Assembly (NCBI GenBank): GCA_031277045.1
Contig: JAISLX010000136.1
Span: forward strand, 1-19,558
Reading direction: 5' to 3'
DNA length: 19,558 bases
From: Treponema sp.
GTDB taxonomy: Bacteria; Spirochaetota; Spirochaetia; Treponematales; Breznakiellaceae
Shown one piece after another: positions 18,975 to 19,558 of this stretch. The notes under the pieces are model-generated. The model had not been told where the DNA came from and ran no database searches. It was given only the letters and a program-made list of their open reading frames with translations. How positions within the stretch are numbered: position 1 is the stretch's first letter; every line of letters starts with the position of its first letter. A program made the position numbers and the translations under genes.

Positions 18975-19558
18975 GTGAAACCAGCAGCCACCCATATTCA
19001 CACCGCGGTTTTCGCCTCATTCTTGCTGTCGCTTCTGGTGGCCGCCGGAATAACCGGGTGTCTTAATCCCGTATCTTCTGAACTTCTTGAAAAAAGTTCA
19101 TCGGGGGACTCTTCAACAGGTGGCTCGTCAACTGGTAATCCGCCGGGAACGGGGGGGATGGGCATTCCGGTTGCTTTTTTTATGAACGAATCCTATGGCC
19201 TTGATGTCTATATCGGTGACAGAACGGCAGCCCCCGCCGGTGGGGGTGGAACGGCAGCCCGCAGCGTAGTAGGCCCTGACGACGCCCGGATCAAAGGCTT
19301 TGAACTGGGGACGCGGAACTACGCCCAGGTTGTCGTGATTGAAAACAACAGCACCAAGCGCCTTGTTGCCATCGACGACTGCCGGGACGACGGTCCCGGC
19401 GAGGGGACTATTCAGATACCACAACTGGACCCCGCGACGGAGTACCGTTTCCTGGTGCTGATGGGCCACTGGGAACGGGATGAGGCGTCGGGCGAGTACC
19501 TGGACATAGAGGATTACCCCCCGACCCTGTTGGCGGCCGGATACAGAATAGGGACATT
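18975..19558 (+). CDS. secreted lipoprotein, 3' end outside window
   Basis: GTG at 18975 has GAGGAG five bases upstream and opens a frame that stays open to the window end (194 complete codons). The product has a polar N-terminus, a hydrophobic core (about 11-25) and lipobox GITGC with the lipid cysteine at 29, so it is probably an envelope lipoprotein. After the cysteine comes a Ser/Gly/Pro-rich linker (about 44-62) coded partly by a G7 run (19151-19157), then a domain beginning IPVAFFMNESYGLDVYIG. A 12-base direct repeat, GAACGGCAGCCC, occurs in frame at 19222-19233 and 19249-19260. No known domain is recognised. Treponemes often carry families of such lipoproteins with variable exposed domains; membership is inference. 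The opposite-strand frame there is a shadow. Confidence 0.8.
   Translation, partial: MKPAATHIHTAVFASFLLSLLVAAGITGCLNPVSSELLEKSSSGDSSTGGSSTGNPPGTGGMGIPVAFFMNESYGLDVYIGDRTAAPAGGGGTAARSVVGPDDARIKGFELGTRNYAQVVVIENNSTKRLVAIDDCRDDGPGEGTIQIPQLDPATEYRFLVLMGHWERDEASGEYLDIEDYPPTLLAAGYRIGT

Noticed and set aside
1..19558. CRISPR array, insertion sequence, integrase or toxin-antitoxin pair
   Set aside because: No regularly spaced direct repeats, no transposase or recombinase motifs, and the only adjacent small genes (43 and 78 aa) show no toxin or antitoxin features.

Overview
The window looks like chromosomal DNA of a treponeme-like spirochaete. This is an inference from gene content and style: lipoproteins with lax lipoboxes, a secreted protein of a kind I associate with treponemes, a LysM/M23 envelope protein with a long basic N-terminus, a Maf/MptE-like protein and a queH-tcdA-ttcA cassette. 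G+C is high through most of it and visibly lower in the first ~3.5 kb. No phage, insertion sequence, CRISPR array or classical mobile element is visible.

Layout. (1) Positions 1-4316 (+) are the end of a surface-polysaccharide cluster: two GT4 glycosyltransferases (the first entering from outside the window), a WbaP-type polyprenyl-phosphate sugar-1-phosphate transferase, and a secreted protein of unknown function, all in overlapping or near-overlapping frames. (2) Positions 4317-5626 (+) hold a structured 296-bp gap, a good promoter, tRNA-Met(CAU), apt, and a small four-cysteine TSCPD-type protein. (3) Positions 5739-7866 (+) are a tight tRNA-modification operon, queH-tcdA-ttcA, joined by ATGA overlaps and preceded by a strong inverted repeat. 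(4) Positions 7875-11932 (-) carry, in transcription order, a LysM/M23 envelope peptidase-like protein, a 43-aa membrane microprotein, a 78-aa coiled-coil protein, and a large secreted beta-propeller protein ending in a NodB-like domain that has lost its metal ligands. (5) Positions 11980-17248 (+) run lepB-type signal peptidase, FtsI-type transpeptidase, Maf/MptE-like protein and a lipoprotein polysaccharide deacetylase with an intact NodB site, again with ATGA overlaps or a 3-bp gap. (6) Positions 17536-18708 (+) encode a Gfo/Idh/MocA oxidoreductase. (7) From 18975 (+) a GTG-started lipoprotein runs off the window end.

The common theme is the cell envelope: polysaccharide assembly, peptidoglycan synthesis and remodelling, secretion and glycosylation, interrupted by a tRNA/translation block. 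The most interesting points are the propeller fused to an apparently dead NodB domain with two small co-oriented genes upstream, an in-frame palindrome inside the Maf-like gene, a small family of inverted repeats sharing an AACTTCAGTT centre, a back-to-back promoter pair that would make lepB nearly leaderless, and an orphan minus-strand terminator near 17.3 kb. No clearly new defence or mobile system is visible.
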